64,000 nt of DNA from Diphasiastrum complanatum (GCA_029204225.1 CM055096.1:29959495-30023494), one strand, 5' to 3'; shown: positions 1 to 13,015, counted from the first letter of the stretch. Numbers and translations are program-made. Notes: a model not told the origin generated them from the letters alone.

Positions 1-3000
1 ACTTGTTTGCAATGTCGTGGCAATTCTAAAGTGTCATGAGAGTCCATGGATATACATTTTGTTGAGTCGATTTGAGAAAACTTTGAGTTATCATTTTTAA
101 TCGTGACGTTGCTTCCACAATAGATGACCTTAAACCATTTTACGTCAAAAATAAAGTATTTGACGTTAGTCTCATAATCAACTTCATAAATATGTTGCAA
201 TGTGCTGACATAGTCTAGGTCGCCCGAAATGACATTAGGGTCCCTCGCACTAGAATGACTCTCTTGTTGAAAATTGGCCATTATACCATAATCATATGTA
301 CGTTGCTTGTTGTCAACTCTCTGAACACGGTAATGGTGTCCACATGCCCACATGGCTGTGTATGATGTATATTAAAACACACAAAAAAAAAAATGTTTGT
401 AATTAGAAATATTATTCATATATTGAGTAGTACAAAAATAAAATTTCACAAAAACAATATTACAGTAACCTTCATCCACATCCACGAACAAATTCTCATT
501 CTAATTCGATCACTTCTTTTCCGTTTTCGAATGCTTTTAGCATCGTATCAAAAACTCATTCACGAGAGCATTTTGAAGGTAGAGGCTCCAAAGGTTCATT
601 GTTCTCCAATGCCCTCCTTCTTCTTCGATTGATATTTCTTCTTCGTTTCAATGTTATGTTTCTTTCCTTTTTGGCTTCTTCATACCTTGAAATCCACTTT
701 TCTATTTGTCCACAATTATATAATATGAACGTGTCAATTTTCTCTTTTGATTGAGGTGAAAGTCTCTTTTGCACACCATTTCCTTGTGGTACTTCACCCT
801 TAACACGTTCATCTTCTTCTTCACACCACATTTTTGGACTTGCAGGATGTAATTGTGAGATTATTTTGGTGATATAAAACAAAGATTCATGTACAAGCCA
901 ACTTTCTACAATGCTACCTTCTAGCCTTGCCTTTTGTCTCACAAAGCCCTTCAAAACTTTCATAAAGCGCTCAAGGTAGAACATCCATCTCGTGTGCACA
1001 GGTCCTGCAATTGGTACTTCTTCGACCAAATGCACTAGAAGATGAACTTGTAAATCCAAAAAGAAAGTTGGAAAATTTCTTTTCAATAAACATATCATTT
1101 AGATCATTACGATTTTCATGGAATCCAATTCACTATTTTTTATTTCTTTTGAGGAAATCCACCTGCAAGATTGATAGTACACTAGGTTGTTTAACACATA
1201 AAAATATTGAGATAACACATATTTATACAAGTGCTTAAAAAAATATACAAACCTAATCATCGATGACAAATTGTAAAGCATATTTCGTACGTCATTGTTA
1301 AAGAGACCTCGAATAGAAAGTAGAAATATGAATTGCAACATCTTATGCCAATCATGCGATTTTAATCCACTTAATTTACCATCTTTGGTAAATAATTTGC
1401 ATAAAGAATGTGCATAGCCTGTTGGAGTTCTCATTTGTTTTATGACATGTTTAACATATAAGAGTTGCTCTTTTGTAAGAATCCATGGCACGCTAGGTAG
1501 AATCTCATCTCCACCTTCGGTGTATTGAATACAATAGGGTCTTTTCGCATCGGCCGCTTGTAGATCTTTACGAACTACGGAGTTGTCTTTTATGCCAATG
1601 ATGTAGTTCCATAAGGATTCACCGATGTTTTTGAATATGTGCATAGATCCAATAGATGGTTTATCAATAAATTCCTCCAATAGGGTAATTTATGAAAGAT
1701 AGACAACTGTTTCATACCATCAATGGATTCATTCCATGAAGAATTAACGTCCTGATGTTTAAGCCATTCACCATGCCATTCTGCTACTCCCATGCGTGGG
1801 GGTGGTGGTGTAGTTAGAGGATTATCTCCTCGCCCTCCAAAAAATCGCCTATTCGACATTCGAAAAGGATGATCAGGCGGCAAGTATTTGCGATGATTTT
1901 CGTACACCACTTTTTTTGACATATTTGTGCTATGTCGACCCTCCAAAAGTGGTCCACAAATATAACATGCGTTGTAACCCGATGTGGTTAAACCTGCATA
2001 GTTCATAAACCAAATTAAACATAAGCTTAGTTAAATATACTCAAACTTTAAACCCTAGAACAGATTAGATTCATTATATAGATACATGTACATTCGCTTA
2101 AACCGGGGTAGTCATGCATCGTCCACATTAGAATTCCACGAACAACAAAGTTCCTTTGTTGTAAAAGTCTCGAGATGTCGTAAGCAGAATACCATTCCGA
2201 AGAATGCACAATTCATCGACCAAAGGTGCAAGATACACATCCATGTTCTTGGCCTTGTACTTTTCTAGAATCAATAAAGCCAATAACAAGTGTCTCATTT
2301 TAATACTCAACCATGGAGGTATGTTATAATTAACGAGCACAACTGGCCATGTGGACCAAGTTGATGCTTGAATGCTAAAAGGATTTACGCCATCCATAGC
2401 AAGGCCAAGTCTCAAATTTGTTTTTAAACTCAGGCCATTGGTCTTCAATCACTTGATACTCGCATCACATCGTCCGTAAATCGATTTTTGACATGCCAAT
2501 CCATTAGTTGTGCCAAAGATCTACATCAAAATAAACGTAGCAATCGTGGGATAATTGGAAAATGTCGTAACACTTTTTGTGGCACTTTATCCCCTTGTAC
2601 GTCATCTTGAAAATGTAAAGTGTTACACATTGGACATTGAAGCTTTTCTGAATGCTCACCTCTATATAGAACATGGTCTTCTGGACATGCATGTATTGTG
2701 TCGTAATCCATTCCAAGCACGGTCATCATCTTTCGTGCTTTCATGTTTTAGGTATCACATTTTCTTTCGGAAGTATTCGGTGCAACAACCTAAAAAAAGA
2801 GCAATGTGAGTTATTAAAAAAAAAATTAACTTAATGTAAACGCTATAAAGTACAATAGTTGTGTTACGCGTTAAGTACCCGAATAAAGATGTCACGCTAC
2901 GATCACTCCATTTGCATGTTGCTTGAAGGTTTAGAATAAGAATTGACGTGGCTAGTCTCGAAATGGATGCTCCAGGATATAGAGGAGTGTCTGTCTCCTT

Positions 3001-3228
3001 GTGCAATAGAATCTCGTCTTCATCCATCTCAAATTGTTCGTGATCTCCATTCTCATTAGAAGGTACATGCATATCATCGTTCTCATTTGTTTCAAAGTAA
3101 GATCCAAACATGTTGTGCATGGCTTCATCATGTTGCACCTCATCATCATAATCATTAGAATCAAGTTGATTACTCTTTTTTTCAATTGTGTTTGCCTCTT
3201 CAATTTGTTTCATTCTTTGTTTTCTCAT
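1..3228 (-). pseudogene. TNP2-like CACTA transposase, degraded, with introns
   Basis: This gene would cut and paste the CACTA element by a DDE-type reaction. Visible pieces in order are an acidic N-terminus ending in LYPGASISRLATS (about 2955-3228), IHACPEDHVLYR (about 2670), DGVNPFSIQASTWSTWPV followed by PPWLSIKMRHL (2280-2400), a CYICG/HPFR block (1860-1970), SMHIFKNIGESLW (1625-1680), GLKSHDWHKML (1340-1370), and IAGPVHTRWMFYLERF (960-1015, DUF4218-like). A DUF4216-like end (VKYFIFDVKWFKVIY) lies at about 120-180. Two interruptions look like true introns: one ends in a T-tract plus AG at about 2790, and one ends in TTGCAG at about 1164. Elsewhere there are frame changes, for example near 1650-1680 between the HLLD and MHIFKN blocks, and an in-frame stop near 2745. 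It is not functional as it stands. Confidence 0.82.
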
Positions 3229-3240
3229 GTGCCTTTCAGA
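1..3240 (-). mobile_element. CACTA (En/Spm) DNA transposon, partial
   Basis: The minus strand carries a decayed TNP2-type transposase gene with its domains in the normal order: N-terminal domain near 3.0 kb, tnp2 core at 1.6-2.7 kb, DUF4218-like at 0.55-1.1 kb, DUF4216-like at 1-0.3 kb. The 3' part runs off the left edge of the window. I found no CACTA terminal motif near 3.2-3.5 kb, so the 5' end is either truncated there or has been replaced by the unexplained segment that follows. Superfamily assignment rests on protein motifs only. Confidence 0.85.
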
Positions 3241-3489
3241 TTTTCAAGGCGTTGTGAATCCAACCAATCAATTTGACATGAGATTTTCTGATTACCAGAG
3301 CAAAAGTAATTGTCTCTCTAATTTGAGCTAGGCGAGCCACAGATTTGGAGCTATGGGGAACCAAAACAGGTCCAGGATGTTTTTTCTGAGTATCTTCAGA
3401 TCTTACTGTTCTGGCTCGCCCATCTGATAGATGGTAGTTCAAGGTCTGCTTTAGCTTCAGTGAAAAAGACGAGTCAAATTGACAAGATT
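3241..3489. other. Unassigned segment between CACTA and lone LTR
   Basis: The minus strand is open for about 91 codons (3236-3511), but I recognise no domain. It may be lost CACTA 5' sequence or part of another insertion. I see no RNA gene or repeat here. Confidence 0.3.
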
Positions 3490-3576
3490 TAGACCTCCAA
3501 ACATCTAACAATTAGCAAATACAATAGAAGCATGAGAGATGGAGGAAAAAGAATAGAGAGCAAGGACATTCACAAG

Positions 3577-3930
3577 TTTCTTATCTATTGAATAATGATT
3601 TTAACTTCAAAATGGCATTTTTAGAAATAATAGTGTTACAAGCCGATTCAAACCCTTAATTGAGGAATTAGATTTGCAAAGTTTTCCACTTGAAGTTTCT
3701 GTGGCCCAACTTGTGGGGCAGGTGACAACTAGGACCCCAACCAAGTGTGGCTTGAGGGGGGGTGTTGGAATATCAATCCACACTCTAGAGAGAACTATCA
3801 AACAGGGCGAATAGCTCAGTGGTAGAGCATCCCATCCGGTATGAGGGAGGTCCTGGGTTCGAATCCCAGTTTGTCCATCCATATTATGATTTGTGGATTT
3901 CTAATAGGAATGGACTACAAATTGCATAAG
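3577..3930 (+). mobile_element. 354-bp insertion with LTR-start-like and tRNA-like parts
   Basis: The related LTR at 47.1 kb lacks this block. It is flanked by CACAAG (3571-3576) and CATAAG (3925-3930), an imperfect 6-bp target duplication. Inside, a purine tract (about 3755-3764) is followed directly by TGTTGGAATATCAATC, which reads as the end of a Copia-type interior plus an LTR start. About 40 bp later comes the tRNA-like sequence. It may be a chimeric retro-insert or a tRNA-derived SINE; I cannot decide which. Confidence 0.5.
3805..3877 (+). tRNA. tRNA-like sequence (pseudo-tRNA or SINE head)
   Basis: The 7-bp acceptor stem pairs (GGGCGAA with TTTGTCC, two G-U pairs). The D arm is GCTC/GAGC. 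The T arm is a perfect CTGGG/CCCAG around TTCGAAT. Box A (TAGCTCAGTGG) and box B (GGTTCGAATCC) match the Pol III consensus exactly. The anticodon arm is poor: it has a mismatch in either alignment, and the U33 position is C. The anticodon is therefore ambiguous (CGG or GGT). No introns. Probably a degenerate tRNA or the Pol III promoter of a SINE. Confidence 0.5.
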
Positions 3931-4340
3931 AGAGCCAATATGCTTATATTGAAATGAAGATTTGAACATGAGGAGCAACTCGAGTTTGCTCCTATTTATA
4001 GTGGAGAGGAGGGCCTTGGCCTCAAAATCCCATTTGCCCATTTCTACCTCCCTAACTATTCAAATTTAAAAAAGAGTGGGAACTCATTTAAAATTGGAGG
4101 GAACCAATTTGAATTTGAATTTGAACCAATTTTGGTGGGAGTCCCAACTTTATTCACTAACTTGACATTTAGGCCTGCGACATTAAAAGTCCGTAAAAAG
4201 GCCTAAAGTCCTTTTATTAACTTTCTAATTACCAAATAACTATGTGATCATTGGGTTGGACTTACACACGCAGGGTGCCAAATCCCTCTCACTTATTAAC
4301 TAGGGTTAGGGTTGCCCTGGGATCTGCAAACCCTCCAACA

Positions 4341-6647
4341 CCGGGCTTGGAGCTTAGTTGACATCCATAGAAGAGTCCATGGAAAAAGTAAGGGGTAGCA
4401 AAAAACTAGAGGAAAAACGGAGGGCAACGATGTCAAAATCGTCAAAAACTAAGAAGAGAGGCTAAAAGAACAAGAAAATGAACTATATCAAGCTTAGGGA
4501 GCACTAACAAGTAACTTGGAAAAGTGGGGTGAAGGAATGAGAACGTACACCCCTTTATCCCTCCTCCACGCTCCTCCCCTTCCTCCATGCAAAAAGGACA
4601 AGTGGGGCCCAAGAAAGGCCCCATTTGTCCCTTATAGAGTTTCCATTCCATGTGGGGGCACAAGAAGGTGCCACATGGCCCATGGACTCCAAAGTATTAT
4701 CAACTTTGTTTTTGGTCCCAATCCACCTCCTCTCTCCTACGTAAGCTTGGAGATCTACAAGTACAGAGAGAGGGAAGAGCAGTACAAACTACAAGGACAA
4801 AAAAGCAAGGATGCTTCTTGTTTCAGTCTTTTAAGCCAATGGATTTTAAATCAAACCAATTTTGGTTTTACAACTTAGAGCTTAGATTTCTTACATTAAG
4901 ATTTAAGCTCTAGCTTTTAAGCTTTTACAAACTTTACAATAAATAGTTAACTTTTCAATTTTACTTTCAAAGGAGAGTAGGTTGGGGAAGTACGCAATAC
5001 TCAGTAAAAGAGAAACCAAAAGGAGGAGCCCCCTTTCTCTATAAGACCAAATAGATTCAAAACAATATAAATCTTGAGGTTTTACAAAGAAAAAGTCAAT
5101 GAAGGAAAATAGAGAGGTTATTTCACAACCAACTAATCTACTTCCCAACACTACACACAACCTTTCCAAGAAAAGTTTTGGAAGTAAAGTTATGGCAACC
5201 AACTCAGCCACCTCCCCAATAGAAAAAAGAAACTTGTGCACCTAAGGGAATTGGCAGCTATGATACGAAATGTGACAACTCCCTAGATCTCCGATTGCCT
5301 CGAAGGTTGACACACACTCTATACCAGTGATGATGCACCATATTTGCCCATCCATAGCGCCATTGTCGACCCACCCCCATGGACTGGAGCTATCAACATC
5401 CACATGCCTAGTCAAGCCTCCGGCGATACCTAGCGTCCTATATTATCGGCCATCGCCCTCAGCTCTCCCTAATATACATCCTTTGGCCTGGAGATACATC
5501 CTAGCTAATGCATGTGCTCTCCATCCACCAACTCATGGGTAGACTGAGTGAATGGCAAAGGGTTTCGAAAGCCCCACCACTACATAGACATAGCGTAGTG
5601 GGTCCCATCAAAAGCACGGTCCCGCCGGCGACACATGACCACCTACGATGGTGACGTGTGGCACTAAAAAATGTCAATAATGCCAGACCTGTGTCATGCC
5701 CATTGCGAGGTCATCATTGAAGGGCGCACCGTTATGGTACATAACACTTGGGTCAATCATCCTTTACATGTTTTCTCAAATGGGCTTTAGGCACTTGATT
5801 CTACATTTGTCAGTCTTTTAGGCTGACTAGTCAATAGTCATAGAAAATGCCAATCGACATTCTACTTAGTCATAGAAACTCCTCACTTGGTCACTTGAAA
5901 TGTTGATCGATGTTCATAGGTGTTATACTTAGTTGTTAAAACCAAGTCGTGGATTATACCATTCAATGTTAGTCAGTATGTGCAAAACTAAGGGTACTTT
6001 TGCAAATTGTTGCCAAATGCCTTGTATTTATTCAGACTATGCTATATTTTGCATATTTTTGCAGACTGTTAAAAAATAGAGAGAATTTGCAGACTTAACA
6101 AGTCCCCATAAAAAATAGAATTCAGGTAAGAATTCTAGCAAAAGGAAATTTTTGTTTTCCAAAGAAAGCCACTCACAACAAAATACAAATAATTTCAATG
6201 CATGTTTAAAGAAGGAGACACATTGATTGAAAATAGACAATTGTTTTTTATGATAATAGTGATGACATACAAGAGCTAGAGCAAGGGTGCTTGCATTACA
6301 ACAACCAAAGGACAAAACTATAATGGGCATAGGTTTTTAAATTTATTGAACTTTGAAAAAAATACATAGTAATGAGAAATTATAACCTAGCAAGGCTCTA
6401 ATATTTGAAACAACCACTAATATTTGAAACAACCATCAAGGAAATGATGCAAAGTCTTGACTTAAACAAATTTCATCAAACATTTAGCTTTTCGAGTTTC
6501 AAGTTAGTCACACATTGTGCAAAAAAGGTAGGGCCATGTCCTCAAATGTCCCCACTATAGACAATTTGAATGCAATTGGTTGATGTGAGACATTGAATGC
6601 ACACAATTAGCTTTTGTTTACTATGGACGACATCTAGTGCAAATTTA
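4341..6647. other. Non-genic interval
   Basis: No coding region stands out; the short open frames show no recognisable domain. Positions 5651-5750 belong to a dispersed repeat also found at 32971-33070. The rest is AT-rich and unassigned. Confidence 0.5.
5651..5750 (+). repeat. Dispersed repeat, copy 1
   Basis: About 100 bp matches 32971-33070 in the same orientation. Both hold the order GCCAGACCT/CCCAGACCT, then TGCxAGGxCxTCA, then GTACCATTATGGTACATAACACTTG or a close variant. The TATGGTACATAACACTTG end is identical. The family is unknown. Confidence 0.6.
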
Positions 6648-6919
6648 CTTAGAATTCGCTTTGCACAGGAACATAGATCATGCTACACAGTAACACAGAC
6701 AGAAAACACTCTCCACATCAAGCTCACATAGCAACTGTATTTCTCAAAATGAAATTACACTGTACATATAGTTGTTCACTCAGGCAACTCATGCATGATC
6801 CAGGTTGCCGTTGGCGGGACGCGTGTCCCGTCGACTTGCCTCATGGCGAGGCCAATTGATCCTTATTAGCTGATAGGACCCACAGTACAGTAGCACAATG
6901 ATTCTACTTAAATTCTAGC
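6648..6919 (-). repeat. Copia 3' LTR
   Basis: Matches 12391-12584 closely from the TTAGAATT end through the GGTTGCCGTTG block. It retains a middle segment that the other LTR lacks. A minus-strand purine tract abuts it at 6920-6931. Confidence 0.85.
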
Positions 6920-7055
6920 TCTCTCCCTTAAAGTAGAGTCTACTTTTTATACAGTCATATACATAGCTTTTAAAGTTAACAAACTTTAAGTACAGAAAGC
7001 TTTGATCTAAACTTATCAAACTTTTCTCCAACAAGTGGCTTAGTGAAAATATCAG

Positions 7056-10000
7056 CTAGTTGTTCTTCTGTGTGCTACAATGAACAACATGAATTTCACG
7101 ACTCAGCAGCCTCTCACGTATAAAGTGATACTGAATCTCAATGTGTTTAGTTCTCGCATGGAACATTGGATTCATTGCTCGCTGAATGCCACTCTGACTG
7201 TCGCTATGTAATATCGTGGGATTTTTTTGCTTCATGCCAACTTCTTCCAAGATTTGTCTCAACCATATAGCTTCCTATGCTGCACTACACATTGCCTTAT
7301 ACTCTGCTTCTGTGGTGGAAAGAGCAATTGTACTTTGCTTCTTCCTAGACCAGGAAAAGCAACTACCACAAAACTAAAATACATACCCTGTGGTGGATCT
7401 ACGATCATCATAGTCACCTCCCCAATCCGCATCCACATAACTACACAACTCAAGTAATCCATCAGGCTTCCTGTAAATCAAGCCATAATCTGAAGTGCCT
7501 TTCACGTAACGCAAATTGCGTTTAGCTACCTTCCAATGCGTTTCTGTAGGTGCTGCCATAAACTGACTTACAATGCCAACAACATAGCATATATCTGGTC
7601 TAGTTGTGGTAAGGTAAATCAAGCTCCCTACTAACTACCTATACAGTGTAGCATCAAATGACTGTGACTCATCAAGCTTAGAAAGCTTTTTACCTGGTTC
7701 AATAGGAGTATTCATTGGTTTGCAATCCTGCAACCTAAACCCGTGCAGCAACTCTTTGACATACTTCACCTGTGTTAAACCCACTTCGTGTCCTTTTTGC
7801 CATACTTCTACTCCAAGACAATAATGCATTAGGCTGAGATCTGTCATCTCGAATTGTTCCATGAGGTCTTTCTTGATCATATCTATCATCTATTGATTAT
7901 TTCCCGTAATAATCAAGTCATCAACATAAAGAGCAATCAAAGCAACCATACCATCAAAGCATAAGACATATAGATTTGGATCAAAGTGTGTTCTCACCAT
8001 CCCCTTTGAACGAAAGTAGGCATCAATCCTGCTATACCACGCACGTGGTGCTTGTTTAAGACCATAAAGCGCTTTCTTCAAGGGACATACTTTATTTTAC
8101 TGCCCTTCGCTACAAAGCCTTCAAGTTGATCCATGAACACCTCTTCTTCTAACTCACCATTTAGAAAAGCAGATATCACATCCATCTGATGCAAAGGCCA
8201 ACCAAAATGTGAAGCTAAAGCAACAAGTAGATGTAGAGTATTCCACTTACATACCAGTGCAAAGGTCTCCTCATAGTCAATGCCTTTACTTTGTGCATAC
8301 CCTTTGATCACCAATATTGCCTTGTGCTTTGCTATACTTTCATCTGCATCGTACTTAGTCCTGTATACCCATTTGCAACCAATGGGTTTCTTGCCAACTG
8401 GTGGTCCTACTAAGTCCCATGTGCTATGCTTAGCAATTGACTCCATCTCCTCTCCCATGGCCTTGACCCAAATGTCATCATCCTTCGCTTTACCATAAGT
8501 CGAAGGTTCTTTGCTTTGAATAATGCTAGATAAGAGAGCATAATTTGCTTCATACCTTTTAGGTTGTGTCTTCTCTCTTGTTGATCTTCGTAGCTCTCCT
8601 TGGTTAGATGATCTAGGAAAGTCAACCATATCGCGGCTCTCCAACAATCTCTCAAACCACTTTGGGAGCATCCTGTCAGGTGATGGGCTTCCTGGTGAAA
8701 ATGTATCCCACGGTACATCCATCTCCTTGTGTTGTCACCTGCAATTTCAATCCTTCTTGGACCAAAAGTTCTGTCCCTACCTCTCCAACCTGTCTCTTGA
8801 GGTTGAGTAGTAGTATCTTGAGATGTATCCTCTTTTTCATCACTTGGAAGGTCAATGAATGGATCATCATCAGGTGATATCCTCACTATACCATCTTTCC
8901 CACTGGATGTATATATCTTCTTAGCATCCTCATCTTCATACATCTTGGATTCATCAAATATAACATCACGGCTTACATGGATTTTGTTTTCCAGTGGATC
9001 AAAACATCTATAGCCCTTCACACGATCATCATATCCTAGGAATATACACTTGATAGCTTTTACATCAAGTTTACGTCTCTCTTCCCTAGGAACGTGTACA
9101 AAGGCCTTACATCCAAAGATTCGCAAGTGGTTCACCTTTGGCTTCTTCTTCATGAAGGTGTTATCTTTGGTATGGCAATGGTAGGACTTCTATTTTGAAG
9201 ATAGAATGCCATACTGCATGCTTCTGACCAAAAATCTTTTGGTAGTTTCATCTCAGCTAGCATAGATCTGGCACTTTCCACAATCGTACGATTCTTGCGC
9301 TTAGCTACACCATTGAGAGCAGGAGTATGAGCTTGCGTAAATTGCCTTTTAATCCCACATTGATCACAAAGATCATTGAAGTCATTAGACTTGTACTCAC
9401 CTCCAGTATCTGATCTTAGAACTTTGATCTTCCTACATGTCTGATTTTCGACCAATGCTTTGAAGCTCTTGAAGTTGTCAAATGCATCTGATTTCTTCTT
9501 CAAGAAGTAGATCCACATCTTACGTGACATATCATCAGTAAAGGTCATGAAATAGAAGGCTTTACTTAAGGACATGGTCCTCATAGGCTCGCGTAAATCT
9601 GTGTGGATTAAATTCAAGATGTTCTTTGCTCTTGCAACACCACCTTTATTGAACTTCTCTCGATGTTGCTTCCCATATATACATGATTCGCACATCGATT
9701 TCAAGTGGTCTTCAATGGTAGGCAATCTTGTTACTATCTCCAATTTCCTCATCAAATTGAGGCCTCCCCAAGTTCAAGTGACAAAGCCTCTTATGCCACA
9801 ACTCAGTTTCCGATGGAATGGACGATACAAGTCCATGTTGCCCCTTGATTGTAGCATTCAACCTATACAATTTTGTATCGGGCTCCCTTACTCCATCCGC
9901 AATAACTTTGAGCTTTTGGTTCACATCCTTCACAAAGCAACGATCATGGGCAAATTCTACTTTCAACTTTTGATCAGTAATGACTCCAACAGAAAGTAGA

Positions 10001-11106
10001 TTTTTCTTCAAACCTGGTACGTAAAGTACCTCCCTAATCATCCTACTTTTACCATCAGGTAGTTGGATTGAAACAATGCCTATCCCCTTGATCTTGCACA
10101 CCTCACCATTTGTTTGTGAAACGGACTTTCCATTATCCAATACTTTCAAGCTACTGAACCAATTCTTGTTACCTGTCATGTGTCTTGTGGCTCCCAAGTC
10201 AATATACCACGCTTGATCATCTTGATTAGATGACAATGCAGATATGAAGATGCTAGAGTCTTCAATCTCACCCTCATCGACAAGGTTACCTGCTCGCTTT
10301 GGTTTCCCCTTGTCTTGTTCCGCTAGGAATTTGCAACATTCACTCTTCCAATGGCCCTTTTTACCACAATGGAAGCACTTGCCTTTCTTCTTGGTCTTAT
10401 TGGAAGATCCTTCATCCTCCTGAGTCTTGGCAAATTGTTGTGTAGACTTCTTCTTGCCCTTGCCCTTGCCTTGTTTTTGGCGTGTCGCAAGTGCCTGATC
10501 GTCAGTATTCTGACGTCTAGCTTTCACCATTTCTCGCTGTTGCTCTTCCTACATCAAGATTCCTGTGAGCTCGTCAAAGGTTGGCAATCTTTCTCTTGAT
10601 GCTATTCCGCTCACAAACATCTGATAGGGTTCTGCAATGTCGCACAATGCATTGTGCACCAACTCCACATCACGTATGCACTCACCAATATAATGCAGTT
10701 CATCCCTCATTATTTTGATTTTGGTCATGTACGTCTGAATGTGCTCTCCTTGCTCCATTCGGGCACTATTCAGCTTTGACTTCAGAAACATGATTCTTGA
10801 TGGATTTGACATCTCGAAGTGCTCCTTTAGCACATCCCATGCCTGTCTGGGTGTAACAACATCACAAATGTGGGTAATGATGTGATCCTTCACTGACAAG
10901 TTAATGAAGGTCAAAGCTTTCCTCATCTTTTTGTCGAACACTTTGATATCTGCTTCATTTGGCGGCCTTCTCTCATCACCCGTGATGACTTCCCACACAT
11001 CTTTCTCCATCAGTATGTTTTTCATTTTGAATTTCCATACTGCATAGTTGGAAATCCCGTCCAATTTGCTACTTTCACTCAAAATGGACTCTCCCATGTT
11101 TGCCAT
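7056..11106 (-). pseudogene. Copia gag-pol remnant
   Basis: Parts in order on the minus strand: gag (about 10.55-11.1 kb, starting MANMGESILSESSKLDG, UBN2-like); a CCHC zinc knuckle CFHCGKKGHWKSEC and a protease-type WYIDLGATRHMTG block (about 10.1-10.4 kb); pre-integrase WHKRLCHLNLG (about 9.8 kb); integrase core with HTDL and KVLRSDTGGEY (9.2-9.7 kb); RT with KWVYRTKYDADE, MDVISAFLNGELEEEV and YVDDLII (7.9-8.45 kb); RNase H with WKVAKRNLRYVKGT and DADWGGDYDDRRSTTGY (7.1-7.6 kb). The order is Copia, not Gypsy. It is broken by several interruptions and encodes no complete polyprotein. Confidence 0.9.
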
Positions 11107-12376
11107 TGCAAAACTGCTTGAAACTTCTATCGTAGGCTAAAAGCAGTATGTCGAGGCCAATTGTGATGTCAGAAGTTGAAAATAATGACCTGCACTTTTT
11201 CCCTTACCAGGCCAATCGCTGCTTTTCCACCAATTTGAAAGCCAAATCTGCGTCGCCTTCTAAAATGCATTCAGTCGTCAACTCCCAACTTCGTGCCTAG
11301 TGGAATGGTGAAATCACTTTTGGCGCACTCCGAACACTTTTCTCGCTACAATCACTCTGTTTTGCTGTACCGTACTTGCAGGTACAGTCCGGGTGCCCTT
11401 CGTTTGGAGGTTATAGCCTTTCGTTTGGGTCAAAACAGACAAAGGACCCAAAAATAGGGAATTTCTTTGTTTTTAAACTGTTTTTTCACCTTGAAAAAAC
11501 TTCACTCTTCACTTGTGAAGGGACCCAACTCCAATTTCAGTATGAAATTTTCTAATGAAGTTTAAGGCCAAAATGCACTTCACTTCTTCAGGGCCCTCTT
11601 CAACAACCCTTCAGACCTCATCCAATGGTCAATTCTGATCCAACTGTGGATATCCCTCCTTGGTGGCACGATCTGAGCCGTCGATCTTGTAAATTCTCTA
11701 TCAAACGGTTTTGAGCACTTTTGTGCACTAATGGAGACACTTGCAAGCGCTGTCCACTTCAAAACAATACAGTTCTGCCTTGGTTCCACGTGCAAACATA
11801 CCCGCAACCTCCCTGTCTACGGCCGTGCCTCCCCAAGCTACATGTTGCTTGATCAAACTCACCTTTGGATCGATTTGAGCACGATCTAAGGCCTGGAGCA
11901 GGGTCGGCCTACTGATACCAAATCTGTAGAGTGTTCAATCATGAAATTGACAAAGTGGTTTTTTTTCACCTTTTACCGCAAATCTGCTAGGTTAATTGTC
12001 TGAAGACAAATCTCTGACATAAACCTCAGAATCTCTCCATGGCTGGTTGACAATATAATTAGCTTCCTTCCTGTCCTTACGACATCCAAAACGGTGCACA
12101 AACAGCGAAGGAATCACTAGTTATGTATAAAAAATAGTAACTCCAAACCTGGTTTCAATTTTCAACTGGCTTCGAAATTGTGATTTTTTCACCAAGTTTT
12201 ACCATGTCTGCTGCTATGCATAGGCTACTAATCCCTCTGCTGAGCTTGGTAAGCCTCTATAAACTAGAAACCGTGCACCAGTGCTTCTCTTTCCGTCTTC
12301 AACCCCGAACTCTCAGAAGACAGTTCTCCCGAAGCTCTCTTCAACGACGATGTTGTACAGTGTACACTCCCTGTAC

Positions 12377-12389
12377 GGCTCTGATACCA
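12377..12389 (-). other. Primer binding site (tRNA-Met type)
   Basis: The minus strand reads TGGTATCAGAGCC directly inside the 5' LTR, complementary to the 3' end of initiator tRNA-Met, the usual Copia primer. Confidence 0.85.
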
Positions 12390-12390
12390 A

Positions 12391-12584
12391 CTTAGAATTT
12401 GCTTTGCACAGGAACACAGATCATGCTACATAGTTACACAGACAGAAAACACTCTCCATAGCAAGCTCACATAGCAACTGTATTTCTCAAAATGAAATTA
12501 CACTGTACATATAGTTGTTCACTCAGGCAACCCATGCATGACCCAGGTTGCCGTTGACGGGGGATTCTACTTTAATTCTAACTA
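12391..12584 (-). repeat. Copia 5' LTR (internally shortened)
   Basis: Near-identical to 6648-6830. It then skips a middle block present in the other LTR and rejoins at GATTCTACTTTAATTCTA. Followed outward by the candidate target duplication ATTTA. Confidence 0.85.
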
Positions 12585-13015
12585 ATTTAATACATAAACA
12601 GTGATGCAATGTACTCTCAACGTAAAAAAGGTTCAAGCCACCTTTCGATGCTTCTATTACAGATGCTAGGGGCTCATAGGTTATGGTAGGCCTATAACTT
12701 GCTATCACTTGTCACATGTTACATTCTAATGAGTGCAAGCTTGAAAGCTGTCAATATATTTTACAATTACTTACACTTACCGTAATGCTGTGTGGTCTGG
12801 TTTTCTTTGTGTTTTGGAGGCAACTCCACTAGTACAATTTTTGACCACAGTCTGTATTTGGAAAAGTCAGCTGTCTTACTAAGACATTCTGCTGGAATCC
12901 ACCACGACAACTGGATTACTAGCTAATTCTGCCAGAATGCACCATTCACAGTTGGCTTACTAGCTATTCAGCCAGAATGCCACCCTTGACAGCTACCCTC
13001 GCACCCCAACATTAC

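Larger units (their letters stand above)
3490..4340 (-). repeat. Lone LTR, minus orientation, interrupted by an insertion
   Basis: Read on the minus strand this begins TGTTGGAGGGTTTGCAG at 4340, a typical LTR start. It matches the LTR at 47060-47501 in stepwise blocks: the GGACTTTAGGCC region, the phrase about a GGGATTTGGCACCCT stretch, and the GCATGAGAGATGG block near the far end. The matching blocks are split by the 3577-3930 insertion. I see no purine tract or internal domain next to 4340, so this is probably a solo LTR. Confidence 0.6.
6648..12584 (-). mobile_element. Copia-type LTR retrotransposon, both LTRs present
   Basis: A fossil Ty1/Copia element in minus orientation. From right to left it has a 5' LTR (12391-12584), a tRNA-Met-type PBS (12377-12389), a leader, gag, then protease, integrase, reverse transcriptase and RNase H in Copia order, a polypurine tract (6920-6931 on the minus strand) and the 3' LTR (6648-6919). 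ATTTA lies on both outer sides (6643-6647 and 12585-12589), a candidate 5-bp target duplication. The LTRs differ at about nine of about 170 positions compared by eye, mostly transitions, and the 5' LTR is shorter inside. The coding region is broken in several places. Moderately old. Confidence 0.9.

Noticed and set aside
3805-3877. Functional tRNA gene
   Set aside because: The anticodon arm has a mismatch and lacks U33, so only the Pol III promoter boxes and two arms are convincing.
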